64,000 bases of DNA from Blasia pusilla (GCA_050084515.1 CM114272.1:35278001-35342000), one strand, 5' to 3'. Positions 49,196 to 62,781 are shown, counted from the first letter of the stretch. Numbers and translations are program-made. Notes: generated by a model from the letters alone, not told the origin.

Positions 49196-51283
49196 ATGAA
49201 CCCCTAAACATAGAGATGCCAATAGTAGGGATGCAGGTAGAGGACCTACGTTTGAATCTCCCTCTCGTTTGTTGACGCCCTTGAGGACGCCCTCCCGCTT
49301 CCAACCTGCCGCGCCAGCTTGTTATCCCTTTCAGACACGGAAGGAGACCCTTAACATGTAACAGTTAGAGAGGGAGACCTGTATATACGTACGCGAGGAT
49401 GCCCGTACGTGAGCATATACAGATGAAGCAGATGAAGTGGCCGCCTGCCGCTCGTGGCGCGCCGGATTCATTCGACGTCGCTGTAGGAATTTATTATTGT
49501 TCCACGTTCTGGTGTGTGCGTGATGGTTATGAACCCTCGGCCTTCGGCAAATTCATTGTCGTAGCATTCGGTTACAGTCAGATTGTGGAGATGAGAAACT
49601 GCGTGGAAGTCGCGTGTACAAACCCGACGAGCGCGGTCGCCCGCCCGCCCTAGCGCATGAAATCGAGTCCGGGACGTGAGAAAGGACTCGGGGAGGAATA
49701 ATCAAGCGTACGATATTAGGTCCAACGAGTGCACCGAAAATACCGGAGGCAATCGGCCATCGGAATTACAATCGATCTTTGCCTGCGTGCGTTCATGGTC
49801 TGAATTGGAAAAAAAATTGGTCCGCTCGTCGTCTTTACATGAAACATAACGGCACTGCGTGACGTGAAAGGCGACTGTGGTTTTTTTTTTACTTGCTTTT
49901 CGCCTGGATGAAATGTTGACAACGTCCTCGAGGAGCATCGCAATTTTGCAATCAGACGAACTGCTACCCAAGCTTTTGTAGGACACCAGGGTCTTGCTTC
50001 TGTGTACGAACGATTGCGTGTTGCGGACAGGGCACTTGCGTGTGTGTGTTTCAAGTGGATGATATGATCTGGTTTCAGAAGAAGCTTGGGATAATAGTTG
50101 AGGACAGAAGTGTAACAACATCTTGGATTCGAACGCAATATGGCGAAAGAACATCTGTTGTTGCATTCCCCGATGCTAGGGCTAAGCTGGCGACGTAGCA
50201 TCATATACGAAAAGGTAGGGCCTGATTTCATGTCCCTGTTCTTTTGTTCAGTTTCTTCGGATGGTCACTCCTTTTTAGCGATCGTGCTGTGGAACAGATG
50301 TTCTGTTCGTAATTTGCTGCAGCGTAGACTTCTCGGGATGGCTTTGCGCAATAGACTTACAGTTGCTAATTCGCTGCAATTCAGACAGTGATGAGTACGT
50401 ACTCTTGTTTAAAATTGGCCTGCGTCTGACTTTGCAATTTTGAGAGTTCATGCGTGGAATTTGGAATTACCTCGTACTCATTCTTTCTCAGCTTGGCGCA
50501 TCTACCACTTCCATGTAATCGACACTGAATGCACCAACGAATCCATCTCGATGTCTGTGTTGGTCCATTTCTTTTAGGTACTTGTGCCTCACATGAGCAA
50601 CATGTCCTATCCGCGTTTGTTTACTTCTAATCAGACTTTTTACGGATCTGATCTACTCGAACGGCTTTGTAGAATCGTGACGACTGCAACTGTTATGGCC
50701 GCTATGCCCACCGTTTTACTCGGGGATTTTTCATCAACATGGAACACTGTTTCGTTCTGTGCAGACTGTCCATTCTTCACATTCCAAAGCCCCATCTTCA
50801 TAAGGGAATTGTTCGCAGGCGTCAAGTAATTGAAGCGTTACTCAATTCTCTCACCAATTGAGACATACGAACGACTCGATCACTAAGTGGATCTATAAGT
50901 CCTGAGCCCGGCGAGTGGAAACTGCGGCAAAAGATTGAAGAGCACGGGCATTCTGTTTCCTGTCTTCCAAAGATGTATGTTCTTCTCTCCATATCAGATC
51001 CTTTAAATTTGACTACATAGCCAAGAATTCAAAGCCTTTGTATACCCTACATGCTGCACGTACTCTACGATCAAGCTCGATTCTGGACACCGCGAAGAAA
51101 TATCTTCTACTGGACTACATACCAGATCAGAAAGATCCATTGCTCGGGTGAAAGGAGATTTATAGTTTAATTGCATTTGCATGGAGTTTGAAAATTCCTC
51201 TGCTGAAAAAGCTACGCTTCAGTAGGTATAAAGAAGCGACTCATGGGAATTTCCTGTTGTTTTCGTTCGATTTTTGAAGGACG
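49196..51283. other. Intergenic sequence upstream of a small plus-strand ORF
   Basis: Includes a GC-richer patch at 49,390-49,680. Overlapping frames on both strands at 49,700-50,390 have no recognised similarity. The final part could contain a promoter or leader exon for the ORF at 51,284. Confidence 0.35.
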
Positions 51284-51685
51284 ATGGCCGGGAGTTGGTG
51301 GTCAGCTGTGAAATCTCTGTGGACAAACTTTCGTGGCACTCCTTGGCTTTGTGACGGATTAGTTCTTGGTGCGACGGTCGCGGCCATCTCCTCCACATCT
51401 GCACTTGCCTTCTCGTCGGCTCTCATGCGCTTCCCCAAGATCAGTCCTTCCTCCTCCGGCTATTCTGACTCCACGACAAGCGCCTTACGTCAGGCAGTGA
51501 TAGACACGGCTTGCCACGAGTGTAACGCCCTCCGGCTGTACACGTTCCCGAGAAACGCCGTCGGCCATGTTTCCACGCTGCTCGGCTTCTCCACCGATAC
51601 CATCATTACCGAGACCTTCATGTCGTTCCTCATCTCCTTCATCATCGTCACATTTTCCGTCTTTCTCGTCCGAGAATTGAGATGA
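51284..51685 (+). CDS. Small predicted membrane protein of unknown function
   Basis: A single uninterrupted ORF of 133 codons. It starts MAGSWWSAVKSLW, has a hydrophobic segment at about residues 24-48, a Cys pair in ACHECN near residue 76, and a strong membrane helix near the C-terminus (about residues 111-128, TFMSFLISFIIVTF) ending RELR. Codon use is GC-richer than the surroundings and an AATAAA lies about 65 bases after the stop (near 51,750). These points favour a real intronless gene. I do not recognise the family. A two-helix organelle-membrane protein is a guess from the topology only. It is the only gene-like feature on the plus strand outside the transposon island. Confidence 0.5.
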   Translation: MAGSWWSAVKSLWTNFRGTPWLCDGLVLGATVAAISSTSALAFSSALMRFPKISPSSSGYSDSTTSALRQAVIDTACHECNALRLYTFPRNAVGHVSTLLGFSTDTIITETFMSFLISFIIVTFSVFLVRELR

Positions 51686-51748
51686 TCTTCAGATGAAAAG
51701 CAGATATATGTCTAGTTATTTACCTCCGCTTTCTCTCTTGTTGCGATC

Positions 51749-51755
51749 GAATAAA
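51749..51755 (+). terminator. Possible poly(A) signal of the small ORF
   Basis: AATAAA occurs in gatcgaataaagtt, about 65 bases downstream of the stop codon at 51,685. Confidence 0.4.
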
Positions 51756-54414
51756 GTTATATTTGACATGTCTTACGGTAACTCCCATCCATTTTTCGCC
51801 ACTTCTCCTTTTGAAAAACTATCTTGAGCCTGTCCCCTCTCACTGGGTTAGATTTGTTCGCGAGTGTTTCAAGTAATTTAAGAAGGTATAAGACCATAGC
51901 TTTAGGGACGGTACTCACTACAGGACTTTCATCGGTCAAAACACGACAAATCTGCGACCTTCCAGAAAACTGGCGATCAGATTAGAAACGTAGAAAACCC
52001 CTCACACAAACAAGTGGATTGTAAATTCCAACCTCCGTCGAGTAGGTTTCATACCCTATGCACTCCCTGCAGTCCACCTCCCTAAACTACGTTTATGATT
52101 CAAGGACAGCGTGGCATGGTTGGATTCTTTTGGTTTGAAGAATTTGCGTCAACTATCCAGGCTGTTGGGTGGTCAGGGTGCAAAAGTTTGCTGTTGTACT
52201 CATCGTTGGACTGATCCATGACGAACCAGTTCACGCGAGTCGTACGATCTAGCGGTGGTGGCAATGTGGCATGCATGGGGCCTCCTCCGAGTCCTCCCCC
52301 ACTTGGACGCCTTGGAATAAATCCGGTACCAGCTGGTTTACGCAATCCGTACGTTCTACTGGTGGTGGCATGGGGCCCCCTTCGCCGCTGACAATTGCGG
52401 GATGCTGTTTCCGCTGTTATGTTGGGTGGCATGTGGAACGAGGACACACGAGTGTCAATAATGCGAGCATCAGACAGTATTTTGGACAAAATCTACGCAA
52501 ACAGAAAGGTCAACTTTGGTGTGAAGTTATCAATCGATTGTTTTATTGTGGGAGGCGTGGTGAAGCTCCCGTGCTCAGGTTGCGAGGCTAACCAGGTATA
52601 AGGTGGAAAAAGCAGACAGGTCAACTTTGGTCTGAAGTTATCAATCGCTTGTTTGTGGGAAGGGGTGGTGAAGGTCATCACCGTGCTCAGGTTGAGAGGA
52701 TAAATAGTTTTGAGGTGGTAAAGCATGACAGGCATTCGTGTGGAATTCTTGAAACGGAAAAACTACTTCCAAATCTCAATTATAGCTTGAATTGATGTGT
52801 TGACTTACATTTGCTCTGATTTTCAGGTATTTCTGCCTGTCATTTGTCGTCCTTCCCTCATCTTTCTACCCCGCTGTTAGTGCAGGTTTTTATGTTCCCG
52901 CACTGACTCGTCTTGAACAGCTTTTCTTGGTCTACTCTACTCGTGAGAGCATGGGATGCCCAGGTTCAAAAGTTGACCACTAGTTCTTATAATGCCAATG
53001 CGTACTTTCACAACGTACAGTTGTACATGGTGCTCAGGTTGAGACATCATCCACAAATTCATGTGCCGTAAGTGATTACTTTCCATACTGATAATTTTTC
53101 TGGCCTTAGGAACTTTTTGAGTATCAAGGTCCAAAGTCCGCTCGGAACTGCTTCCTTCAACCCGCACTCCGACCGGGTGAGCTACAAAGGAGACGCAACT
53201 CTGCGGTTCTGTAAATATTCGAAACTAAACGTCTCCCAATAATGATCGGCCACCAGAGGTTTTTCTGATCGAATGAGGTTTGCTGCAATTCCAGCCCAGG
53301 CGGGCATTGTAGTACTAGTGTCTCTGAATGACGACATCCACATCTGGAATTATCACCATGCAGTGCACAAATAACGAATAAGACTTGCTTTGGACGAGCA
53401 CCAGGGTGATTTACTGTAGAATGAGCACCAGGAGCGCGCATGTCACAACCTGGGAGTGAAATTCTATGGTCGCTGGTTGGCACCGTTCATCCACCGTTCT
53501 TAACACAACCACCTTGAGATATTCTCGTCACCTACTACAATTAGGTGGGAGAAAGTACGTTCATGAGAATTGGGCCATTCCGACAGAAATGCTAGAACTG
53601 GAGACCACCCATTCCGACAGGATTGAGAGACTACACCCGAGATCAGATGCTGGTTGGGGAGATCCGGGTTTCCGAGTAAGATTGGCCGGTTATAACTGAA
53701 ATTTCCCGATTTGTTATTAAGTTGCCTACCAACCTTATTTTTATGGAAGCCAGTTCAAAATCCGGGATTAGTGTTTCCGATTACATTCCCGGTAATGTAC
53801 CGGGTCCCACGGAAAAACTCCCGGATAACGTTGCAAGCTGTTCGCAAACTTTTAAATTTGAGAATTTGACGAACCTATTTATCGACGTAAGTAAAGAAAC
53901 AGTGAAGCTGGTGAGCTGAGAATTTCCTCGACCTTGGCAGACAAAGCGTGGTGCCTTTGAAAACTGCATGTGAAAACGACTGCTTGAACAGCATGTATTC
54001 ATGAAGGTTCGATTCCTGTGGGAGTACTTAAGGTTAGATCAATCTTCTTCCCAAATGGAGGGGCTCTGGCTTCATTGCTGGAAGCATTCTTCTGAAGATG
54101 GAGAGAGGAATAGGTGGCCTTGTGAGGAGTAATCGATCACTCTTCAGGGTGATGCACTTGGCACCTTCCCCTCATTTCATGACTTCAGAGCCAAAGTTAA
54201 ATAATGGGACAGTTGCAGCCGTTGTAAAGAAAACGATGTTTGCACTAGATGTGGCCGATCTGTACAGATTGACATGTCCATGATGCGAATTAAGTCAAGA
54301 TTGCATGTAAATGGCGTTCATATACACTCGGACATTTGCCCTGCCCAACGGTAGAATATGCTACTCCTGCTCTACTGAAGAAACAGCTCTCCAACTGATT
54401 CCGCGTGCTATGCG
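51756..54414. repeat. Intergenic sequence with short tandem duplications
   Basis: Two pairs are visible. The first, of about 105 bp, has ggtggtggcaatgtggcatg near 52,252 against ctggtggtggcatggggcc near 52,360. The second, of 111 bp, has aggtcaactttggtgtgaag at 52,508 against aggtcaactttggtctgaag at 52,619, each followed by gtgctcaggttg. A third echo of the second pair lies near 52,970-53,045. No gene is recognised. Confidence 0.6.
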
Positions 54415-57400
54415 CTACTCAATCCAGGGAGCACCACAAACCATGGCGAAGAATGAAAAGGCGTCACTGGTTTGGTCAATCTGCAAGACAAAAGAAGATT
54501 CAGTGCTTATGAATGAAAACATTGGAGCTAGACCTAATCTAAACATGAACCATGGTGTACTCGCACTGCACTGATCATCCAGAGAATCAAAAACTAGAAG
54601 GTTGGAAATCAAATGAGGGTGTGGTATGTGAATGCCAGAGGATGTTACTCACTATCTTCTGAGTAGGGCGACCTGCTCCATGGCCAGCTTTTGAGTCAAT
54701 ACGGGATATGATATAATTGGTTTGTGGACCCAATTTCTGCTTCTTGCACAGCTCATACTGCAATGTCTGCAACAGGAAGATTCACATAGGTGGTGTTGCG
54801 CAACGATCAGATGAGTTTGTATCACCGAAACTGTATGGTCTAATCATCACGACTGCTATTTCTTGGAAGAAGAGCTTAAGTTGAAGCTTGTTAGCACCAA
54901 CATTTCCAGCGTTGAGGACAACCCCAACAAAAACTGGTCACTTTTGATTTGATCTCAACTTACCGCTAGTAACTTCAAGGAGTGAAGAGGGACGACACGA
55001 TCATCATGGTCCGCTGTTAAAAGCATCATTGCAGGATATTGAACATCATTCTTTGCATCCTCTCCTTCCCAAGGACGTCTCACGTTATGCAGAGGAGAAT
55101 ACCTGACCCAGGAACACACAGGAGTCAGATGTCAAACTAAGGCAAAGTACTATTGATGAGTTTCAGTGATGGAGAGGGACGTTCAAGTACAGCAGATCAA
55201 GATTAACAGTATAACTCTACATACTTTATCAAGACCTCAAAGTCTTCAGCTTTATCTGAGCAACCATAATCAGATGTCCAAGCATGCCCTGCAAAGCCAC
55301 AACCAAGACCAAGCGCATGCACGGTGAGGGAACCTTGGTGAGCAGATGTGTATGTAAATAGTTCAGATCAGATGATTACAGATTCAGACCTGTACATACA
55401 TCACTCTTCATTACAAGACGGTAAGCAGCTGAAAATCACAAATTGAAACACATGAAATAGGACCATATATTCCATACCGATGGTAAACCTGTGAAAACGA
55501 AGCATGTCCATCACCCCAACATGCGCTAAAACACAACCAAAAAGGTCTGGTCTCTGCGACAAGGAGTAGAGAGTCAAAAATATATGGTATGCAACTCTAC
55601 TTCTGTTGCAATGGACATAAAGTGAGCTAGGAACCCAATCTGAGCCAACATACATCACATGTCTACACCACAACGAAACTAGGGGATGTGGGGAGGAACA
55701 AACACCAGTGTCAACTTCGGATAAACTAGTCAAGTACTGCCAAAGCCTAAAAGCTGTAGGATTTAAACTAGAAAAAGATCCAAAGAAAAAAAGTGCAATT
55801 TAAAACACCGGAGCTTTAAGGACACACATAAGCTGGGGTGTCCGTATTTAGTCTACAAAATCTGGTCTAAGCAGGGCACAGAAGTTCCGTACTTGATTGG
55901 CACATGCTGCCACGAGAAGACCTCCATTACTGCCACCTTCGATGCACAGCTTCTTAGGTTGTGTATACCCTTCGGCTACAAGGTACTCAGCACATGCTTG
56001 GAAGTCATCAAAGCAATTTTGCTTTTTCTTCAGAGATCCAGCTTTGTGCCAGTCTTCCCCATACTCCCCTCCACCTCTAATATTCGCCATAGCAAAAACT
56101 ACTCCATGATGTCGTATGAGAACCAACCGAGCAGCACTGAAGTACGGAGTCAAACTTATGTTGAAGCCCCCATATGCATACAGCAGAGTTGGTTGTTCTC
56201 CATCCAAAATAGTGCCTCTCTTTGACACAATGAACATTGGTACCCTAGTTCCATCTTTACTTGGAACAAAGACCTGCATTACACGAATAGATTATGAGTT
56301 ACCATAAACCTCAAACCATAAACCATCAACTTCCTGACCATTATGTCAGGACCAGTGATGGAAGTTTTACTGCCTAAATATAACATTCTATGGTTAGCAA
56401 TGAGTACACATGTAACAGGATCACAGACCTGTACTTATAAAACTGCAAACGTTGAGGAAATCGACACCACCAATCTGAGGGTACAGGCACTTCCTATGTT
56501 TGAGTAAAGTGCATAATACAAACAATTTGCCTGCCGACTAGTTCATACACCCAATGTAAGAAGATCTCTACCCTGAAATGCACCACCAAAAGAAAAGAAG
56601 CAAACAGTCCGTGAAATCCATGGGGGTTGTCACCTGTTTAATTTCATATGCATCCCGATCAAAATCTTTCACTATTGTCTCCTTATATATTTCTGGAACT
56701 GGTTTATCAGTATCCAGGTTACACCGATAGATGATTCCGGGAGTGAGGAAACTCGTGAAGGAGAAGAAGATTTCTTTATCCTCTCGCCGCCCGGTTACTG
56801 TTGATACAGACCCGATTTCCAGAGGTAGTGAATGGAGCAGGTTTCCAGTCTGCAGATCTCGCAATTGAAGTACATGCTTCACATCACTGAGGTAGCAAAC
56901 TAGTAATTGCTGCTCATTCACGCAATCTACTGATGACAGAACATCCGTTTCTGACTCCAAAATTACATCCGTCCACACTGCTGGATTCTTGAGATCCACC
57001 CGAGATATCTTATATTTTGGAGCATCTTTGTTTGTCATGAATGTGAACACACTTTCATCATTTGCAACAAAGCTGTACTGCGCATCAAAGTTGTCGACCA
57101 ATTTCTGGAAGGGGAGCAACTCTTCACTTCCTTTGAAATGATTTAATCCAGCCGGAAGAGACGTGAGGTCACAGTAGTACAGTCGATTCACAGGGTCACA
57201 ACCCTCTTCGATTGTCATGAGAAGATACTGCATCACAATTAAGTACGATGTTAACAGAAAAGAAGCTGCTATGTGTAGCTGCCTGCATGACGATTACCTA
57301 CATCCAAGGGTCTAAGACATGATTAAATCACACAATAGAGGCCATGTCATACAATCACAAACTGACACTCCAAGGCTGATAGAATAACCTCTAGCCAGTA

Positions 57401-60095
57401 TGTAAGAGGACACCCAGAACCTTTAGGACCTTCGTAGGAACCTTTCTCACCTTCCCATCATCTGTAATTTCTGCTCCAAAAAGCCACTTGGTGTTTTCCA
57501 AGTCCCTCCAGCAAAGAATGTCATCAGACTGATCAGTCCCCAAGAAGTGATAGTAAAGTTGGTGGCACAAGTTAATTTCAGTCTCTTTTCCAGCATCCAC
57601 TCCTTCCCTGTTAAGGTTTCAAACATGAGTAAGCCAGACTATGGCATGAACGAAATATCCACCATTCAGTAAAGGACGGCAAGAGAAAATATTATAATCC
57701 ACTCAAGACTTTGCAAAGTCTTAAGTCAGCTAAAAGAAATTCCTTTCTTTGCAAGCCATTTCAAGAGCATTGCATCAATATCAGTCTTCCACAAGAGCAG
57801 CAGACTAAGTCCCGTAATACACTGGTTTGTATAGTTCCTCATCAGGCATTGCCAAAACAAAACAAAAAGGACTATTTTTTTATCTCATCATACTTTGGTG
57901 CTGGATACCGATTGTAGAAGAAACCCTTGTTGTCATGAGTCCACGTAATTGATGAGAACTTGACCTGATACACATCAAAATATTCATTGAATGGCAAGTT
58001 CCAAAATAATCCTCCATTTAAGACCAAAGGAAGGCCTAGTAAGGGAACCATGAATTGAATGGAAATAGAAAAACGATGCAACGGAGAGAGCAAATCGTCA
58101 TTTAAACCACCTTACCCATAAAAGAAGATCTGATTCAAACGTCTTCTTCCCGACACTCAACACTTTGATGTTTACCCAATCACTCCCACTTGCGCTGATA
58201 GCACAAGCTAAATAATTTGCATCTTTGCTGAATGAAGACATAGAGAGAGAAACAGTTCCATCATCACTCAGCGTGTTGGGATCGAGCAGGACTTCTCCTT
58301 CTGCATCCAAGTCTTCCTGTGGTAAAATGCATAACCGTCAATTTCTAACACTCGTTTTTGCACTATATGTTCACAATTGAGACCAGAGGAACTCGGGAAC
58401 TTCCTTGAGTTGTCTCTTATTATCCATTGATGAAGGCCATTGAAGGGAACTCGGGGGAAACTTTCCCAAGTATGTCCTGTGTACATATGAACTACTAGCT
58501 ATAACTGGTACACATTCCTCCAAAGATTCTCACTTTTCTTTCTTTATGTTCAACTTCTCCGGTGGTTCTCAAGGTTATTTATAAAAATGTGAGGTGTAAG
58601 AAGAGCAAGGTTGAAGTCCATTCTTGAGAAAGGGAGTCTTCTTTATACATAAACCCACCTTTGTTATTAGAGAACAGATAGGATAGATTTTCATAGGGAG
58701 CTTCCTACATCCAGAGAGGAATACAATCAAAAATCATATGACGGTTGCTGAACACTTGGGGAGAAAGCACTGGTTAATTTTAGTGGGGAATTTCATGTTT
58801 AAACACTGGCTTGAATCTGCTGGTGGGTGCTCTCATTTTTGCTTAGTCCCTCTCTCACTTTGCCCAGGTTCTTGAGGACTATAGAACTAACTCATTGATT
58901 CCCCTTGAAGTAACAACATGCCATATACTCATGGAGTTCAGAGAAGAAGGAATCGGGTAGAACACATACAATGATCTTTCATCAGAGAAGACATTTGTAA
59001 CAACAATGCCCACCAGTAATTGCGACAACTGACCTGCATATAGAGAACTGCCTGAGCTTGCAACCCCATGTTGTGAAAGTAGAAATACTTGTCACCACGC
59101 TTGGAAGGGCACTGATACTTGGGATAGTCATACAGAGAGGTAATTCGCTCCTTCAGCTTGTCCCTCGTTTTGCACTTCTCCAGTACCACATTTGTCAAAG
59201 AGAGCTGCTTCTCGACAAATTCTTTCGTTTCATCTGACTCTGGATCCTCCAACCTGCCAAGTAAAGCATGGACTATTCATTCTATTGATCTTATTGAGTA
59301 CAGATCGCAGGATGTTGCAGAAGCAGACTTTCAAAACAAGTGCAGAACTGCATGCATGATGATGCCCAACGCCAAGAAATAACTCATAGGGACGTTCATC
59401 CCATTGTTCATGATATGCCACCCATACCACAGGTGACTTATTCTGCACTGGATCCAGAATTATCCCAGGCATGTTGCAAGTCCTACTCCATCCATCAAAC
59501 TCGATTGCTGTGGCCTGATTTCAGGTCCAGCATGACTGGAAGCGGTGGACAGTCAAAGGACTCCATGGACTTCACAAATCTGTAGAAACACTTCGACAAG
59601 ATAGAGCTGAACAGAGCTTGAATTGACCGATGGGTGAATCGTAACGTCTTGGTTCCCAGTGAAGTGTTTATAGGAACAAGACCTGCTAATCGAGGCTCTG
59701 TTTCACTATAGTACTACAACACAAAATTCATACACGAGCTCAAAGGTTTATAGTCATCCATGTGTGACTCATAACCTCCTTGGGTCTCAGTGCAGAGTCT
59801 TTGAGAGCAATTATGCCAATTCATCTCTGTTCCACTACAGTACTCGAACACGGTATTAACAAATGGACTCGAAGATATAGCAACTCCCTCTACTTCATAA
59901 AAGAAGAGGCAAGAAGCACGTCCGAATTGCTGCATTGTACAAAGAAGAAAGAAGAAGAAGAAGAAGAAAGGCAGGATCGTACCAGCGATAAGGATCGGCA
60001 ACAGCGGTGCCGTGATAATCTTCCATAACAGACTCGTCCCTCCGAGCATCAGGATAGTTTAGATAATCCGGTACCACCTCCGCCAAAGACCCCAT
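54415..60095 (-). CDS. POP: Prolyl oligopeptidase (S9A serine peptidase)
   Basis: Twelve exons: 60095-59983, 59253-59034, 58316-58116, 57964-57894, 57607-57451, 57227-56634, 56273-55893, 55553-55478, 55288-55225, 55102-54964, 54766-54653 and 54480-54415. All introns are GT-AG and every phase matches. The total of 2196 bases gives 731 residues, the usual length for plant POP. The start ATG at 60,095 ([20 protein letters not shown]) precedes DPYRWLEDPES, the conserved N-terminus. Exons 2-6 encode the seven-bladed propeller; the catalytic Ser is in [11 protein letters not shown] (exon 7), Asp in [12 protein letters not shown] (exon 10), His in [13 protein letters not shown] (exon 11). It is a soluble cytosolic enzyme cutting short peptides after proline. 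Nothing points to a specialised macrocyclase variant. Intron 1 contains a short tandem repeat. Confidence 0.97.
59636..59875. repeat. About 129-bp imperfect tandem repeat in POP intron 1
   Basis: The phrases tgtttcactatagtactaca and ctgttccactacagtactcg lie about 129 bases apart, with matching flanks (aacgtcttggttcccagtg against aacctccttgggtctcagtg). The units are clearly diverged. Confidence 0.7.
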
Positions 60096-60660
60096 GGCCA
60101 CCCCCACACCTGCTCTCTCCTGCTTCTCAGTCAAGGAGCACCGACAGCTCCTTGCAGACGGCTGTGGCACACTCTGTTCACACGACAGACAGTCAATCAG
60201 GAACGGTCAATCCGTCGATGAGAAGCATTGTTACTTGGTAGCAGAAAAATAAAGCTGCGCAGCGGCCCTCAGCTCGTGACGGAGCGCGGCCACGATCTCT
60301 AGGAAGAGTTGTCGCAAGTACGCTGTAAAATAAGCGGCGGCACATCACACGGCCGCAAGAACCCAACCTACCCTCCATCGCTGAATGCACATTGGCTGCA
60401 CAATCATAAGAATGCAGCGATAGAGATCGAGCAACAGCGATCATTGGGAAGCTCTTGGAGGGGTGTATCAATCAATCAGACACACATGCGCTATGCCAGC
60501 GATCAATGGGACGTGTTGATGAGAAGAAGAGAACTAATCAATCAACAAACATGCGGACACATTTCTTACGTCTTACGACACGCTGACAGACAGGATTCCG
60601 CACTCAGATAATCGTCAGCATCTGAGGCTACATGTGCGCAGTGTCAACGATAGCGAAACG
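60096..60660 (-). promoter_or_regulatory. 5' flank of POP
   Basis: The sequence directly upstream of the POP start on the minus strand. It is moderately GC-rich, with no conserved coding region. No specific element is assigned. Confidence 0.4.
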
Positions 60661-61560
60661 TCACCGATCACCAGGAGCCGTTGTTGTGTTGGCAAGAAGA
60701 AGAATCACACATGCAGCGGCATCTCACAAAGCTCAACCGCACCGACCCAAATCTCGTTTCCACAATGGTGCAGCGATACAGATTCGACTCCAGCCTATGT
60801 ATGCCTTCTCTTGGGTCTGTCTATAGACGTTTCCTCATCCCGGGAAGAACCCCAAGAATAAGAGCTGGTAGAAAAGGAGAATACGTTCAAATGTGAGGGT
60901 AAACCAAACGAGCTTTGCGGAGGCAACCACAATTCACAAGACTAGGGTAACATTCTATTTTCTTACTGCTGCTCATCCAAAGTTGTTGGGGATGGACAGT
61001 GAGCATGGGTTGCAGGAAATTGGACCCCGGCCTCTCTATTACTTTCCACTGGACTGTCTGCCGAAATTATCTCATCCCAGGAAGAAACCCAAAAACGGGA
61101 ACTGGCAGAGGAGGAGAATACAATCAACTAGGGGATCGGAGTAATGCATTTGAGAGTAAGGGAGGCAACCACAATTCGTAAGGCGAGGGTTACATTCAAT
61201 CTTCCTACTTACTCGTCCAAAGATGTTGGGGTTGGATTGTACTCATTCGTTCCAGGATGGATACGTTCGCTCGACAGACATGGGAATTCACTCATGGGTG
61301 GCAGCAAATGGGAGCCCGGCCTATCTATGCCTATCGAAATTTTGGTCATCCAACTCACGAATACCCAAGAAGCTTGGAGAGAAGGAGGATGCATTCCCAT
61401 TTGGAGGTCAACCATGAGGGCATGGGGCAGGAAACCACAATCCACAACTCCACTCAAGCTTTCTAGTCCTACTCGTTCATTCAACAATGAGGAAAGTTTA
61501 GAGTTGGATTTTACTCATTCGTTGCAGGATGGACGCGGTCATTCGACACAGAAGTTCTGA
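60661..61560. repeat. Degenerate tandem repeat, three to four units of about 240-270 bp
   Basis: The phrase gaggcaaccacaattc is at 60,921 and 61,162, with a weaker copy (gaaaccacaatccac) at 61,431. Each unit also has a cggcct(a/c)tctat block followed by a ccaggaagaaaccc/cccaagaagc block, and a tggggttgga/tggggatgga block. An incomplete unit starts near 60,785. Periods vary by small indels. Short frames through the units are not conserved, so this is non-coding repeat. Confidence 0.75.
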
Positions 61561-62781
61561 AGGGTGGGCGCATGGGTTATAGGAAATTTGATGCAACACT
61601 GATCCTCGAAGGTTCGGATGAAACGAGCGAGGGGCACAGGTCCAACTTACGCACAGAGGGCGCCAGACAGGAAGTGAGGCTCCAAGGCTCCAAGAAGCCC
61701 CCGGCGGCTGCAGTGCCGACACTCCACGGCAGCCTCCCTGCAACAGCAGACGTGAAGCTGCTGCAGAGGGGCGCAGACACCACGACTTCAAACTGCAGGA
61801 GATGCCACCAGAAATCCTAAGCATGCTCATGGCGGGAAGCCAAGCCAAGGTCAGTCTTTTTATTTTCTCCGTACGTGAGAGATCTTGTTCTCCTGTTCTC
61901 TTCTCTTCCACCAGTTACTCCAGCGCCAACAACTCACCAAGGTGCGGTGGAGCTGCACAGTAGTTAGTTGGGCGTGCATGGGATTAGGTCGATGTTACTC
62001 TCGAGAGTGCCCACATGTTATGCTGCGTTCGGTGTTTCGTACCATGCAATCACTCACTCACTTTCCTTCCTTGTGGATGTGGGGAGCGGAACCGGAGTTA
62101 CTTAAGAGAGGAAGGTGGGGGCTGCGAGGGTGGTTAGAATGAGAATCGATGGCTGAGGGACTTTCCCCACCACCACCTCCTAGTGTGGAAGCTTTACGAT
62201 GTGATTATTTCTTCCTGACATTGTGGTAGGGGGGTGGTTGTGGTTATGTCACCATATCCACACGTCCTAAAAAAGCAAAGCTGTGGCCGTGGAGCAGAAA
62301 AAGTCGTATCTGGCAGTCAGTACATGCAAGTACACAAAAGGAAGGGGGAGCCCAGCTCGTCCAGGACATGGATCTCGAAAGGACCTCTTGGTGGGGCCTG
62401 CTCTGGAAGGAAACAGATGAATGACCACTGTGGGAGTAGGTCTAATGCTGTGGACGCAAAACTTGCTGCTGCACGGGACTCGACTTCTTTTCTTCTCCAA
62501 ACACACGTGAACAAATTGAATTGATGCTCTAGGGCGATTGCTAGATTGGGTGCTAGATGAACGTTACAAATCACTGCCGTATGGCTGTCTGGTCACGACA
62601 TGTCTACCCAACTCTACATCGAAAGTTTGCACCTTGACTATCCTACTTCATTCTCATCAGTTACCCAGCAAAACTGTGGCCCGAAAACTCTCTGATCTGA
62701 TGACTAATCTCATGTTACAGATTGATGATGAAAGATAACACACACACACACACTCAGATGCACACACTAACTGGTGCTGAT
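61561..62781. other. Intergenic sequence with two weak plus-strand exon-like pieces
   Basis: A plus-strand open stretch ends FKLQEMPPEILSMLMAGSQAK at a GTCAGT donor near 61,851, and a 27-base piece (LLQRQQLTK) between CAG and GTGCGG near 61,915-61,941 could join it in frame. I do not recognise a family and composition alone could explain it. A (CA)n run lies at 62,738-62,753. The rest shows nothing. Confidence 0.25.

Noticed and set aside
49702-50231. Overlapping 154- and 171-codon minus-strand ORFs
   Set aside because: They run in different frames over the same bases, with no conserved motif or splice-supported continuation.
54415-60095. POP as a peptide macrocyclase
   Set aside because: Length, catalytic residues and exon products match ordinary plant prolyl oligopeptidase, and no precursor-peptide gene is adjacent.
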